This document shows positions 49,054 to 56,572 of a stretch of DNA of 64,000 nt, one piece after another (within the stretch, counting starts at the first letter, position 1; every line of letters begins with the position of its first letter). Source of the DNA: Acidimicrobiales bacterium (GTDB lineage Bacteria; Actinomycetota; Acidimicrobiia; Acidimicrobiales; Aldehydirespiratoraceae); NCBI GenBank assembly GCA_040219515.1, contig JAVJSI010000018.1, positions 1 through 64,000 of the forward strand, in the 5' to 3' direction. The position numbers and the translations under genes are program-made. The notes beneath the pieces are model-generated. The model was not told the DNA's origin. It saw only the letters and a list, made by a program, of their open reading frames with translations, and searched no databases.

Positions 49054-50075
49054 GCATCCGGCCCCGGCCCCTCCGGGTCGCGCTCATCGCGGCCGTCGCC
49101 ACCTTCACCCTCGCCTGTTCGGGCGGCGACCAGGGCGAACTCGCCGATCCGGACGAGACACCGGCGACGACCACCCTTTCGGCCGCCTCGAGCACGACGA
49201 CCCCGACGACGACCCCGACGACGACCCCTACGACAACCACTCCCCCGCACCCGGCGGCCCCGAACGGCCGGGTTTACCCCTCGGTTCCCGGCACCGCCGA
49301 TGCGGCCGCGGCCCGTGTCCTGGAGGTCGAGCAGCTGCTGCACGACCCCGACCTCGACCCCGGCGACGAACGATGGGCCGACCTCGCCCACGAACAACAG
49401 ATGCTCTACCGGATCATCGCCCGCGATCCCGAGTGGGTGCAGGCGGCACTCGCCGGCGCGTCCGACGAACTCACACCGGTGATCGCGAGCCACCTCGCGG
49501 CCCGCCAGTCGATCGCCGACATCAGCCACGGCGGCGAGCCGCCGGTCAACGTGCCGGCGTGGGAGATCATCGAGCCGCTGCCCGCCGACGAACTCCGGTC
49601 GCTCTACGAGGCCGCCGAGGCCGACACCGGCATCGGTTGGTCGTTCCTCGCCGCGATCAATCTGATCGAGACGGGCTTCGGGCGCATCGACGGACTCTCG
49701 ACCGCCGGCGCGCAGGGGCCGATGCAGTTCCTGCCCACGACCTGGGAGGAGGTCAGCGACGGCGACATCACCGACCCGTTCGATGCCATCCCGGCGGCGG
49801 CCCGGTACCTCGTGCGCAGAGGCGGTCCCGCCGACATGCACGGGGCGCTGTTCGGCTACAACAACTCCGACGCCTACGTCGCCGCGGTCACCCACTACGC
49901 GAATCTGTTCCGCGACGACGAGCGCTCGTTCCTCGCCACCCACGGGTGGGAGATCCACTACTCGGCCGCCGCCGGCGACCTCTGGTTGCCGGTCGGGTTC
50001 CGGGTGGAGGAACCCACACCGGTCGAGGACTATCTGGCCGACGCGCCCTGGTCTGCGCCACCTCCCGTTTCCTGA
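49050..50075 (+). CDS. lytic transglycosylase lipoprotein
   Basis: 341 residues from GTG 49050. Lipobox FTLAC (Cys23) and a linker of TTTPTTTP repeats (about 44-66). The catalytic domain (about 190-330) has AINLIETGFGR with the Glu, the signature AGAQGPMQFLPTTWEEV, and FGYNNSDAYVAAVTHYANL. This is a soluble-lytic-transglycosylase-like peptidoglycan hydrolase displayed outside the cell. Confidence 0.94.
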   Translation: MSIRPRPLRVALIAAVATFTLACSGGDQGELADPDETPATTTLSAASSTTTPTTTPTTTPTTTTPPHPAAPNGRVYPSVPGTADAAAARVLEVEQLLHDPDLDPGDERWADLAHEQQMLYRIIARDPEWVQAALAGASDELTPVIASHLAARQSIADISHGGEPPVNVPAWEIIEPLPADELRSLYEAAEADTGIGWSFLAAINLIETGFGRIDGLSTAGAQGPMQFLPTTWEEVSDGDITDPFDAIPAAARYLVRRGGPADMHGALFGYNNSDAYVAAVTHYANLFRDDERSFLATHGWEIHYSAAAGDLWLPVGFRVEEPTPVEDYLADAPWSAPPPVS

Positions 50076-50091
50076 CCTCTACGCTCGGCCC

Positions 50092-50538
50092 ATGGTCGAG
50101 ACGTACATCGCAACCGAAGTCACCGCCGAACTGCGCGAGGCCATGGACCGGCTCGTGCCCCAGCTGTCCAAGTCGAATCCGCCGCCCACCGACGAAGCGC
50201 TGCAGGAGATGATCGACTCCGATGCCTCGATCCTGTTCATGTGTCGCGACGAGACCGGCATCCTCGGCACGCTCACCCTGATCCTCTTCCGCATTCCCAC
50301 CGGCATCCGGGCGTGGATCGAGGACGTCATCGTCGACGAGGCCGCCCGCGGCAAGGGCGTGGGTCGCATCCTCAACGAGGCCGCGATCGACCATGCGTTC
50401 GCCCGGGGTGCCATCACGGTGGACCTCACCTCCCGGCCGAGCCGCGACGCAGCCAACCGTCTCTACCAGCGCATCGGTTTCGTGCAGCGGGACACCAACG
50501 TCTACCGCTTCAGCCCCCCCGACCAGCACGACTCCTGA
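50092..50538 (+). CDS. GNAT-family N-acetyltransferase
   Basis: 148 residues from ATG 50092. Acetyl-CoA binding motif with WIEDVIVDEAARGKGVGRILNEA (motif A RGKGVG) and AANRLYQRIGFVQRDTNVYR in motif B. No target can be assigned. It ends one base before the double palindrome at 50540. Confidence 0.93.
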   Translation: MVETYIATEVTAELREAMDRLVPQLSKSNPPPTDEALQEMIDSDASILFMCRDETGILGTLTLILFRIPTGIRAWIEDVIVDEAARGKGVGRILNEAAIDHAFARGAITVDLTSRPSRDAANRLYQRIGFVQRDTNVYRFSPPDQHDS

Positions 50539-50539
50539 G

Positions 50540-50605
50540 TTGGGACACCGGGGTCAGACCCCGGTGTCCCAACGTTGGGACGCTGGGGTCTGACCCCCGT
50601 CCCAA
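50540..50605. repeat. double palindromic repeat, core GGGGTC(A/T)GACCCC; probable bidirectional terminator
   Basis: First unit: TTGGGACACCGGGG (50540-50553), TCAGA loop, CCCCGGTGTCCCAA (50559-50572), a perfect 14-bp stem. Second unit (50575-50605) has an 8-bp outer stem TTGGGACG/CGTCCCAA and a GGGG-TCTGA-CCCC core with a small asymmetry. Together they fill the gap between the GNAT stop (50536-50538) and the aldehyde dehydrogenase stop (50606-50608). A related element lies at 58886-58968. Confidence 0.85.
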
Positions 50606-52042
50606 CTAGGCCGGGAGCAGGACGGACTGGATCTCGGTGAAGGGGCCGAAGCCCTCGGGGCCGAGCTCACGGCCGATGCCACTCTTCTTGAAGCCGCCGA
50701 ACGGGCTGGCCATGTCGAGGATGGCCGCACTGTTGACGGCCACGACGCCGGTGCGGATCTGGCCGGCGATGTGGGCGGCGCGATCGATGTCCTGCGTCCA
50801 CACCGAACCGCTGAGGCCGTACTCGCTGTCGTTGGCGATCTTGATGGCCTCGTCGACCGTGTCGTACTTGATGCACGACAACACCGGCCCGAAGATCTCC
50901 TCACGAGCGATCTTCATGTCGTTGGTGACGTTACGGAACACGGTGGGCTCCACGAAGAATCCCTTGTCGACGTCGGCCAGGTTGCCGCCGGTGACCACGA
51001 CGGCGCCCTCGTCCTTGCCGGACTGGAGGTAACCGCCGACCTTGTCGTACTGACGCTTGGCGACGAGCGGGCCGAGCACCATCTCGGGATCGGTCGGGTC
51101 ACCGTAGGGCACCGCGGCGACGGCGGCACCGAGTGCCTCGGTGATCTCGTCATAGCGCCCGGCGGGCACGAGGATACGGGTCTGCGCGCCACAGGCCTGG
51201 CCCGTGTTGAGCATGCCCGACATGACGAGGTCGCCCATGACGGCATCGAGATCGACATCCTCGAGCACGATCGCGGCCGACTTGCCGCCGAGCTCGAGGG
51301 TGCAGCGCTTGATCTGCTCGCCACAGATACCGGCCACGATGCCGCCGGTGAGAGCCGACCCGGTGAAGCTCACCTTGTCGATGTCGTTGTGGCGCACCAG
51401 GTATTCACTGCCCACCCGATCGGCGGAGATGACGTTGACGACACCCTCGGGCAGACCGGCTTCCTTCACGGCCTCGCCGATGAGTCGACCGTGCAACGGG
51501 GTCTCCGGGGCCGTCTTCAGGATCATGGTCGAACCGGTCGCGATGACCGGACCGAGCTTCATCGCCGCGATGAACAACGGCACGTTCCACGGCACGATGC
51601 CGGCGCATACGCCCACGGGCTGACGGTTGATCAGCACCTTCTGGCCCATCGAGCCCTGACGCTGCTCCTGCCACTGGTAGTTCTTGGCGGCATTCACGTA
51701 GTGGTCGAGCACCATCTTCGACGCGTAGACCTGCACCATCATCGACTGGGTGGTCGGCGTGCCGACCTCTGCGGTGATGACGTCGGCGAAGTCCTGCGTG
51801 CGCGCCTCGATCGCCTGGGCGAATCGGCTCAGCGCCTCGATGCGATCGTCGGGGGTCCACTTGCGCCACTCGCCGTTGAACGCAGCGACCGAACTGGCGA
51901 CGGCACGATCGATGTCGGCCGGACCGCAATCCGGCACCGAACCGATCATCTCCTCCGTAGCCGGATTGATGACCTCGATGCGGTCGGAGCTCGCCGCCGT
52001 GACGTGGTCGTTGTCGATGAAAATCGTGGTCTGGTCGTCCAT
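50606..52042 (-). CDS. aldehyde dehydrogenase family protein
   Basis: 478 residues from ATG 52042; ATG 52063 is an in-frame alternative. NAD(P) site FTGSALTGG, catalytic Glu in LELGGKSAAIVLED, and catalytic Cys in GQACGAQTRI. IVPWNVPLFIA and EEIFGPVLSCIKY are standard. Oxidises aldehydes to acids; substrate unknown. Transcribed towards the double palindrome. Confidence 0.95.
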   Translation of the reverse strand: MDDQTTIFIDNDHVTAASSDRIEVINPATEEMIGSVPDCGPADIDRAVASSVAAFNGEWRKWTPDDRIEALSRFAQAIEARTQDFADVITAEVGTPTTQSMMVQVYASKMVLDHYVNAAKNYQWQEQRQGSMGQKVLINRQPVGVCAGIVPWNVPLFIAAMKLGPVIATGSTMILKTAPETPLHGRLIGEAVKEAGLPEGVVNVISADRVGSEYLVRHNDIDKVSFTGSALTGGIVAGICGEQIKRCTLELGGKSAAIVLEDVDLDAVMGDLVMSGMLNTGQACGAQTRILVPAGRYDEITEALGAAVAAVPYGDPTDPEMVLGPLVAKRQYDKVGGYLQSGKDEGAVVVTGGNLADVDKGFFVEPTVFRNVTNDMKIAREEIFGPVLSCIKYDTVDEAIKIANDSEYGLSGSVWTQDIDRAAHIAGQIRTGVVAVNSAAILDMASPFGGFKKSGIGRELGPEGFGPFTEIQSVLLPA

Positions 52043-52208
52043 GGACCGCGACGTTAGCGACATCCACGATCGGTGCCCAGACGAGCGCCGGTCGTAGATT
52101 TCGAAAATATGTCAGTTGGGTGACGGAAAGTCATCACATGACGTACTACTCTGTGGAATGCGGGTCAGGTTGCCTCGTCCCCCGCAGGGCAGCCGCCAAG
52201 GAGCTGAA

Positions 52209-52352
52209 GTGAGTATCCCGAACACCACCGGTGGCTACGTCCTGGCAAACGGCGTCGACCGTTCGACCGCCGACGAGTTACGGAAGCGCAACGACGGCGT
52301 CGTGGTCAGCCGCAACGCCGACGGCACCTACCGCGTCACGCGGGCACGCTGA
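52209..52352 (+). CDS. 47-residue conserved-looking small protein
   Basis: GTG 52209 follows a near-ideal Shine-Dalgarno AAGGAG (52198-52203) with 5-bp spacing. The product (about 5.1 kDa) starts VSIPNTTGGYVLANGVDR and ends in an Arg-rich tail (DGTYRVTRAR). No signal peptide or TM helix. I do not recognise it. It is tail-to-tail with a frameshifted secreted micro-protein (52353-52542), no gap. Confidence 0.6.
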   Translation: MSIPNTTGGYVLANGVDRSTADELRKRNDGVVVSRNADGTYRVTRAR

Positions 52353-52542
52353 TCATCCGCCGTTGATGGCGGCCGCGAACGCAGCCCGGAAGACGGCATC
52401 CTGCGCCACCCGCTGACGGATCGCTTCCACTATCGCGGCATCCCTGCGCCGACGCCGATGCGGGCAGCGCGAGCATCGACGCGAGCACCGCCACGACCAG
52501 CGCGAGTCGACCTCCCGGTAGGGGTCGTCGTCGACGGCGCAT
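52353..52542 (-). pseudogene. frameshifted small secreted protein (one extra base)
   Basis: From ATG 52542, the frame encodes an Arg-rich start and a clear signal peptide (GRLALVVAVLASMLALPASASAQ). It then goes off into improbable sequence. Removing one G of the GGG at 52442-52444 gives a continuous product with a mature part DAAIVEAIRQRVAQDAVFRA... and a stop at 52353. The 190-bp span is 63 codons plus one base. Either a real single-base insertion or a sequence error in a homopolymer. A run of nine Cs lies just before the start (plus strand 52546-52554). Confidence 0.55.
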
Positions 52543-52681
52543 CAGCCCCCCCCCCTCAGTCGCGTGCGTGTGGGCGAACGCTATCCACACCCTCCGGCAC
52601 CGGTCCACCGGTCCACGGTCGTACAGACCACCGCAAGGTTCCGGGCACGATGAGCCACCGCCCGCCGATAGCGTTGATCGG

Positions 52682-53587
52682 GTGTCGACGCACGCCGAAA
52701 CCCCCGCCCACGTTCGCTGGCTCTCGAACGTCCCCCAACTGCGCTCGCCGGTGCTCATCACTGCATTCGAGGGCTGGAACGACGCCGGCGATGCTGCCAG
52801 CATCGCTGCTGCACACCTCGCCGATCGTTGGGACGGCACCCCGCTGGCCGAGATCGATGCCGAGTTGTTCTACGACTTCAGCACCACCCGCCCGCTGGTG
52901 CAGCTCGACGACGATCGTCAGCGCTCGCTGACCTGGCCGACGAACATGTTCCGGGCCTGCCGAGTGCCGGGCGCTTCGCGCGATGCGATCGTGTTGCTCG
53001 GTCTCGAGCCCCAGCTTCGCTGGCGCACCTTCTGCGACCAGATCATCGAGACGGCGAGGGCACTCGACGTGAGCCAGATCATCACCCTCGGTGCCCTGCT
53101 CGCCGACGTGCCCCACTCCCGGCCCGTCGAGGTCTACGGCGCCACCGACAACGCGCAGCTCATGGCCGAGCTCGACCTCGAGCCGTCGACCTACGAGGGC
53201 CCCACCGGCATCGTCGGCGTGCTGGCGAGCCAGTGCAACGAAGCACGGATGCCGACCGCATCGGTGTGGGCCACCGTGCCGTCCTACGTGCCCGGCGCGC
53301 CGTCGCCGAAGGCCGGACTCGCCCTCGTCGAAAGGGTGTGCGACGTCATCGGCACCTCGGTCTACTGCACCGACCTCGAGATCGCGGCGGCCACCTACGA
53401 ACGCCAGGTCGACGAACTCGTGGCCGAGGACGACGACACGGCGAGCTATGTCGCCGATCTCGAAGAAGCGTGGGACGACGCCGACGAAGAGAACGACGAG
53501 CTCGACGCCGAGAGCGACGAGTCGCTCGACGACGACCCCGAGACACTGCTGGCCGAAGTCGAACAGTTCCTCCGCGACAACGAGTAG
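52682..53587 (+). CDS. PAC2 family protein
   Basis: 301 residues from GTG 52682. PAC2 (proteasome assembly chaperone-like) core: PVLITAFEGWNDAGDAAS, LFYDFSTTRPLVQ, VLLGLEPQLRWRTF, ITLGALLADVPHSRPVEV and a C-terminal acidic tail (about 245-301, Asp/Glu-rich). The family occurs in actinobacteria with a 20S proteasome, but its role in bacteria is not settled. No proteasome gene is visible in the window. Confidence 0.93.
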   Translation: MSTHAETPAHVRWLSNVPQLRSPVLITAFEGWNDAGDAASIAAAHLADRWDGTPLAEIDAELFYDFSTTRPLVQLDDDRQRSLTWPTNMFRACRVPGASRDAIVLLGLEPQLRWRTFCDQIIETARALDVSQIITLGALLADVPHSRPVEVYGATDNAQLMAELDLEPSTYEGPTGIVGVLASQCNEARMPTASVWATVPSYVPGAPSPKAGLALVERVCDVIGTSVYCTDLEIAAATYERQVDELVAEDDDTASYVADLEEAWDDADEENDELDAESDESLDDDPETLLAEVEQFLRDNE

Positions 53588-53606
53588 CGCTCCCAGGCCC
53601 TGGTGC

Positions 53607-54458
53607 TCAGCCGAGCCGGCCGTTGATCCAGGTGATGACGGTGTCGAGGATCTCGAGGCCTTCCGCCTCGTTGAAGAGTTCGTGGCGGAGCCCGTCGTAG
53701 ACGATGCGTTCGGCGTTGGGCAGCGTGTCGAATATCTCGCTGGCCTCGGCGGGCACCAGCTTGTCGTCGCCGCCGTGGATCACGAACGTCGGAACGGTCA
53801 GGTCGGCGATCCGTTCACGGGTGTCGGCCATTGCCTGCATGAGTTCGGCGCCGAGCCGGGCCGTCGGGAAGGGCACGCGATACGGGTCGGCGTAGAAGAT
53901 CTCGCCGACGGCGGGATCCCTGGAGAGAAACGACGGGTCGCCTTTCTCCTTGATCTCCATTCGGGGGGCGAAGCGTGATACGAGCGGGGCGGCGACCCGC
54001 AGGTGCGTCGGGATCTCTGCGCCGAGGGCCGGGCCGCACAGCACGAGCAGGTCCGGTTGGGGCCGATCGGGGTCGACGCAATAGCGGGTCGCCATCAGCC
54101 CGCCCATCGAGTGGCCCAGCAGAATCGTCGGCCGGCCGAGCGTGCGGACCTCGGCGAGCTGGTCCTGCACGTCGTCGGTGAACTGCGACCAGCGGTCGAC
54201 ATGGCCACGCCGACCCCCACTTCGGCCGTAGCCGCGATGGTCGATGGCGACGGTGTCGAAGCCGGCATCGGCGAGGCGTCGGCCCACGTGTTCGTAGCGC
54301 CCGCCGTGTTCGGCGATGCCGTGGAGCAACAGCACCGCGCCCCGGGCATCACCTTCGGGCTGCCAGCGGCGCCGGGCCTGGACGAGCCCGTCGCGGGTCG
54401 TGCCGTGATCCATGGTGGAGGTGACCGGGTCGTACGCGGTCGGAGTGACAGCCTTCAT
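53607..54458 (-). CDS. alpha/beta hydrolase, monoacylglycerol-lipase type
   Basis: 283 residues from ATG 54458, which overlaps the NUDIX stop (ATGA). Oxyanion region LLLHGIAEHGGRYEHV, nucleophile GHSMGG, IDHRGYGRSGG, later Asp in VIHGGDDKLVP and His in LRHELFNE. Matches the serine aminopeptidase S33/monoacylglycerol lipase group. Likely handles lipid esters. Confidence 0.93.
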   Translation of the reverse strand: MKAVTPTAYDPVTSTMDHGTTRDGLVQARRRWQPEGDARGAVLLLHGIAEHGGRYEHVGRRLADAGFDTVAIDHRGYGRSGGRRGHVDRWSQFTDDVQDQLAEVRTLGRPTILLGHSMGGLMATRYCVDPDRPQPDLLVLCGPALGAEIPTHLRVAAPLVSRFAPRMEIKEKGDPSFLSRDPAVGEIFYADPYRVPFPTARLGAELMQAMADTRERIADLTVPTFVIHGGDDKLVPAEASEIFDTLPNAERIVYDGLRHELFNEAEGLEILDTVITWINGRLG

Positions 54459-55168
54459 TGTGAGTCCTCGTGGTCGACATCGCCCCGCCATGGCGGGGTG
54501 CGCGGTTGGTCGAACTGTACGGGCAGATCCTCACCGCGGATGGCCCGGAACGCCTGCTCGGCCCACAGCGCCGAGTTGGCCGTGGGTTCGGGCAGCGCGT
54601 CTTCCGCGAACCAGCCGACGTCGCGACACTCGAGCGGATGAGCGGCCAGACTGCCGCCGGTCATGCGGCAATGGAACACGAGCGAGATGAGGGGGATGCG
54701 GGTGAAGCCCCGCCGCTGTCCGTCGAGGATGGCGATGGGACGAACCACCTCGCATTCGATGCCGGTCTCCTCGTGGACCTCCTTCACCACGACCTCGGCC
54801 GGCGAATAGCCGACGTCGGCCCAACCCGTGGGATAGAGCCAGACCCCCGAGTCGGCTCGCTGGATCATCAGCAGCTCGCCATCGTCGTTGCCGACGACGG
54901 CGCCCACGGTGATCTTCGGTGTGACATAGCCGGCGACACCTGCGCCAACCGCGTCGAGCCATTCCTGCACCTGTTCCTGGGGATGGAACCCGCCCTGGAC
55001 ATGCGATCGAATGTCCGCAGCCACCGCCAGCACCTCTTGGAAGCGCTCGCGCTCGTAGAGGCTGTCGGTGAAGCCGAGACCGGTGCGAGCCGTGGCCGAG
55101 AGCGTCTCGGCCCACCGGATCAGCTCGCGCTCGGTGGCGCGACGCGGGTTTGGTGGGGTTGTCGTCAC
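54455..55168 (-). CDS. NUDIX hydrolase with N-terminal helper domain
   Basis: 237 residues. The Nudix box reads GWADVGYSPAEVVVKEVHEETG (about 117-138): KEVHEETG has Lys where REUXEE is canonical, with both catalytic Glu retained. The N-terminal 70 residues form a helical domain seen in hydrolases of nucleoside diphosphates linked to other moieties. First of a coupled pair with the lipase gene. Confidence 0.9.
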   Translation of the reverse strand: MTTTPPNPRRATERELIRWAETLSATARTGLGFTDSLYERERFQEVLAVAADIRSHVQGGFHPQEQVQEWLDAVGAGVAGYVTPKITVGAVVGNDDGELLMIQRADSGVWLYPTGWADVGYSPAEVVVKEVHEETGIECEVVRPIAILDGQRRGFTRIPLISLVFHCRMTGGSLAAHPLECRDVGWFAEDALPEPTANSALWAEQAFRAIRGEDLPVQFDQPRTPPWRGDVDHEDSQ

Positions 55169-55196
55169 GGCCCGACCCTATGCGGATACGCGTCGG

Positions 55197-55463
55197 TCAG
55201 TGGTTGCGAAGAGCGTCGATCAGTTCGTTCTTGTCCATCCCGGACCGACCGTCGATGCCGACCTCCTTCGCCTTGTCGTAGAGGTCGTCCTTCGTCCACT
55301 CCTCGTAGGGCGGTGCGTGGCCACCCTTCTGTCCCACTTCGTGTGCGTCGCTGTTGGCGATTCGCGCCGCCTTCTCCTTGCTCATGCCCTCATCGCGAAG
55401 GGCCTCATAGCGCTCCGGATCCTTGATCGAAGGTCCGGGGTCGGGGCTGCGGTCTTTCGGCAT
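55197..55463 (-). CDS. small Rho-N/SAP-like domain protein
   Basis: 88 residues. The front half (SKEKAARIANSDAHEVG) resembles a short helical domain found in DUF-type stress proteins. The last 33 residues (WTKDDLYDKAKEVGIDGRSG, then an ELIDALRNH end) are a helix-extended-loop-helix of the Rho-N/SAP type, likely nucleic-acid-binding. Partner paralogue of the tail of the 171-residue protein at 55934. Confidence 0.83.
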   Translation of the reverse strand: MPKDRSPDPGPSIKDPERYEALRDEGMSKEKAARIANSDAHEVGQKGGHAPPYEEWTKDDLYDKAKEVGIDGRSGMDKNELIDALRNH

Positions 55464-55481
55464 CTGTCTGTCCTCGGCTCA

Positions 55482-55880
55482 CTACTGCTCGTCGGTTCCG
55501 TCCTTCTCGTTCCGGTTGCCCACCTCGTGGCGGACGGCGTCGGCCGTCGCCTTTCCCACGCGACGGGCGGAGGCCCAGAACATCGCCATCGTCTGACCGA
55601 CGGTCGATGCCGTGTCCTTCACCCGGGACATGATCTCCGCGCGAGTCTCACCCGCTTCGGTGCCGTCTCGGCCGGAGAACCGTGCGACGAAGGCATCGGC
55701 ATCGGGTTGATCCTGCTCCGTCTCGGGATGATGGCCGGGTCGATTCTCCGGTGGTACGGGGCCACCCATGTGGTCATCGGCCTGCGGCTGGTCGCGCGCT
55801 TCGAGCCGGCCGCCGATGCTGTCGGGGTCGAGCGGCGTGTTCCCGCTGCGGTTCAGTTCTTCGTTCTGTGGGCGGGCCAT
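55482..55880 (-). CDS. hydrophilic protein of unknown function
   Basis: 132 residues with 18 bp to the next small gene. The first 75 residues are Pro/Asp/Glu-rich and probably unstructured (DPDSIGGRLEARDQPQADDH). The C-terminal part has one helix (about 84-115, VKDTASTVGQTMAMFWASAR). I recognise no family. Codon use matches its neighbours, so it is likely translated. Shares operon-like spacing with the Rho-N-like gene downstream of it. Confidence 0.7.
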   Translation of the reverse strand: MARPQNEELNRSGNTPLDPDSIGGRLEARDQPQADDHMGGPVPPENRPGHHPETEQDQPDADAFVARFSGRDGTEAGETRAEIMSRVKDTASTVGQTMAMFWASARRVGKATADAVRHEVGNRNEKDGTDEQ

Positions 55881-55933
55881 GAGAGGCTCCCTCTCCTCGT
55901 CGTTTCTGTGGTCGGTGTCGCTCGAGTGGTCGG

Positions 55934-56449
55934 TCAGGTCGTCGTTTCGACCGGAGTCCGAGGCTCGGCGTAGACCGGATCGACCGGGCCGTCGAGGGCC
56001 CCGCGCTCGTCGAGCTCGTCGAGAACGGCTTCGAGCAGGTCGGCCTTGTTGAGCTTCGACCGTCCCTCGAGATCGAGTGAGCGAGCCAGTTCGTAGATCC
56101 GGCCCTTCGTCCAGCTGTCGTCCGGCGTCGCCGTTTCGGCGAGACGTTCGTCGTCGGACGCAGCGTCGGCCGTGACTTCGTCGTCGGCACCCGAATCGCC
56201 GTCGGCGCGATCGGTGAGATCGATGTCGGATGATCGTTCGGTCGCCGGTCCGTTCGCCGCCAGACGTTCAGCCCGTCGGCGGGCCCACTCCTCGAGGAGC
56301 CGCATGCCGTCGAGCGTCCGAGTCCGGCCGATCGTGCGTCCTCGGTGGACGACGAACGCGGCACGACCCGGTATCCGGTCCTCGAGGCGGTTGGTGTACA
56401 ACACCAGCCGGGCCGGCCGGCGATGGGGATTGGTGGGACGGTTCGACAT
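55934..56449 (-). CDS. Rho-N/SAP-like C-terminal domain protein
   Basis: 171 residues from ATG 56449, preceded by AGAGGGG as Shine-Dalgarno. N-terminal basic domain (MSNRPTNPHRRPARLVLY...), an Asp/Ala-rich linker (about 75-110), and a C-terminal SAP/Rho-N-like unit WTKGRIYELARSLDLEGRSK. This unit aligns well with the tail of the 88-residue protein (WTK..Y..A....(L/I)(E/D)GRS....(D/E)L(L/I)..). Probably nucleic-acid binding; function unknown. Confidence 0.8.
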   Translation of the reverse strand: MSNRPTNPHRRPARLVLYTNRLEDRIPGRAAFVVHRGRTIGRTRTLDGMRLLEEWARRRAERLAANGPATERSSDIDLTDRADGDSGADDEVTADAASDDERLAETATPDDSWTKGRIYELARSLDLEGRSKLNKADLLEAVLDELDERGALDGPVDPVYAEPRTPVETTT

Positions 56450-56572
56450 GATTCCCCTCTCGTGGTGGTTGGCAGCGGTTCGCGCAGAAAGGCCTACCCA
56501 GATCGATCCATCCTCAATCATCGCAACAGCCGAATGCTGTCGGCCGGCCCGACCGGCATCCTCCACGGAGGT

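Noticed and set aside
49190-49240. CRISPR-like or tandem array at the Thr/Pro linker
   Set aside because: Trinucleotide-type coding repeats within a lipoprotein linker; no spacers.
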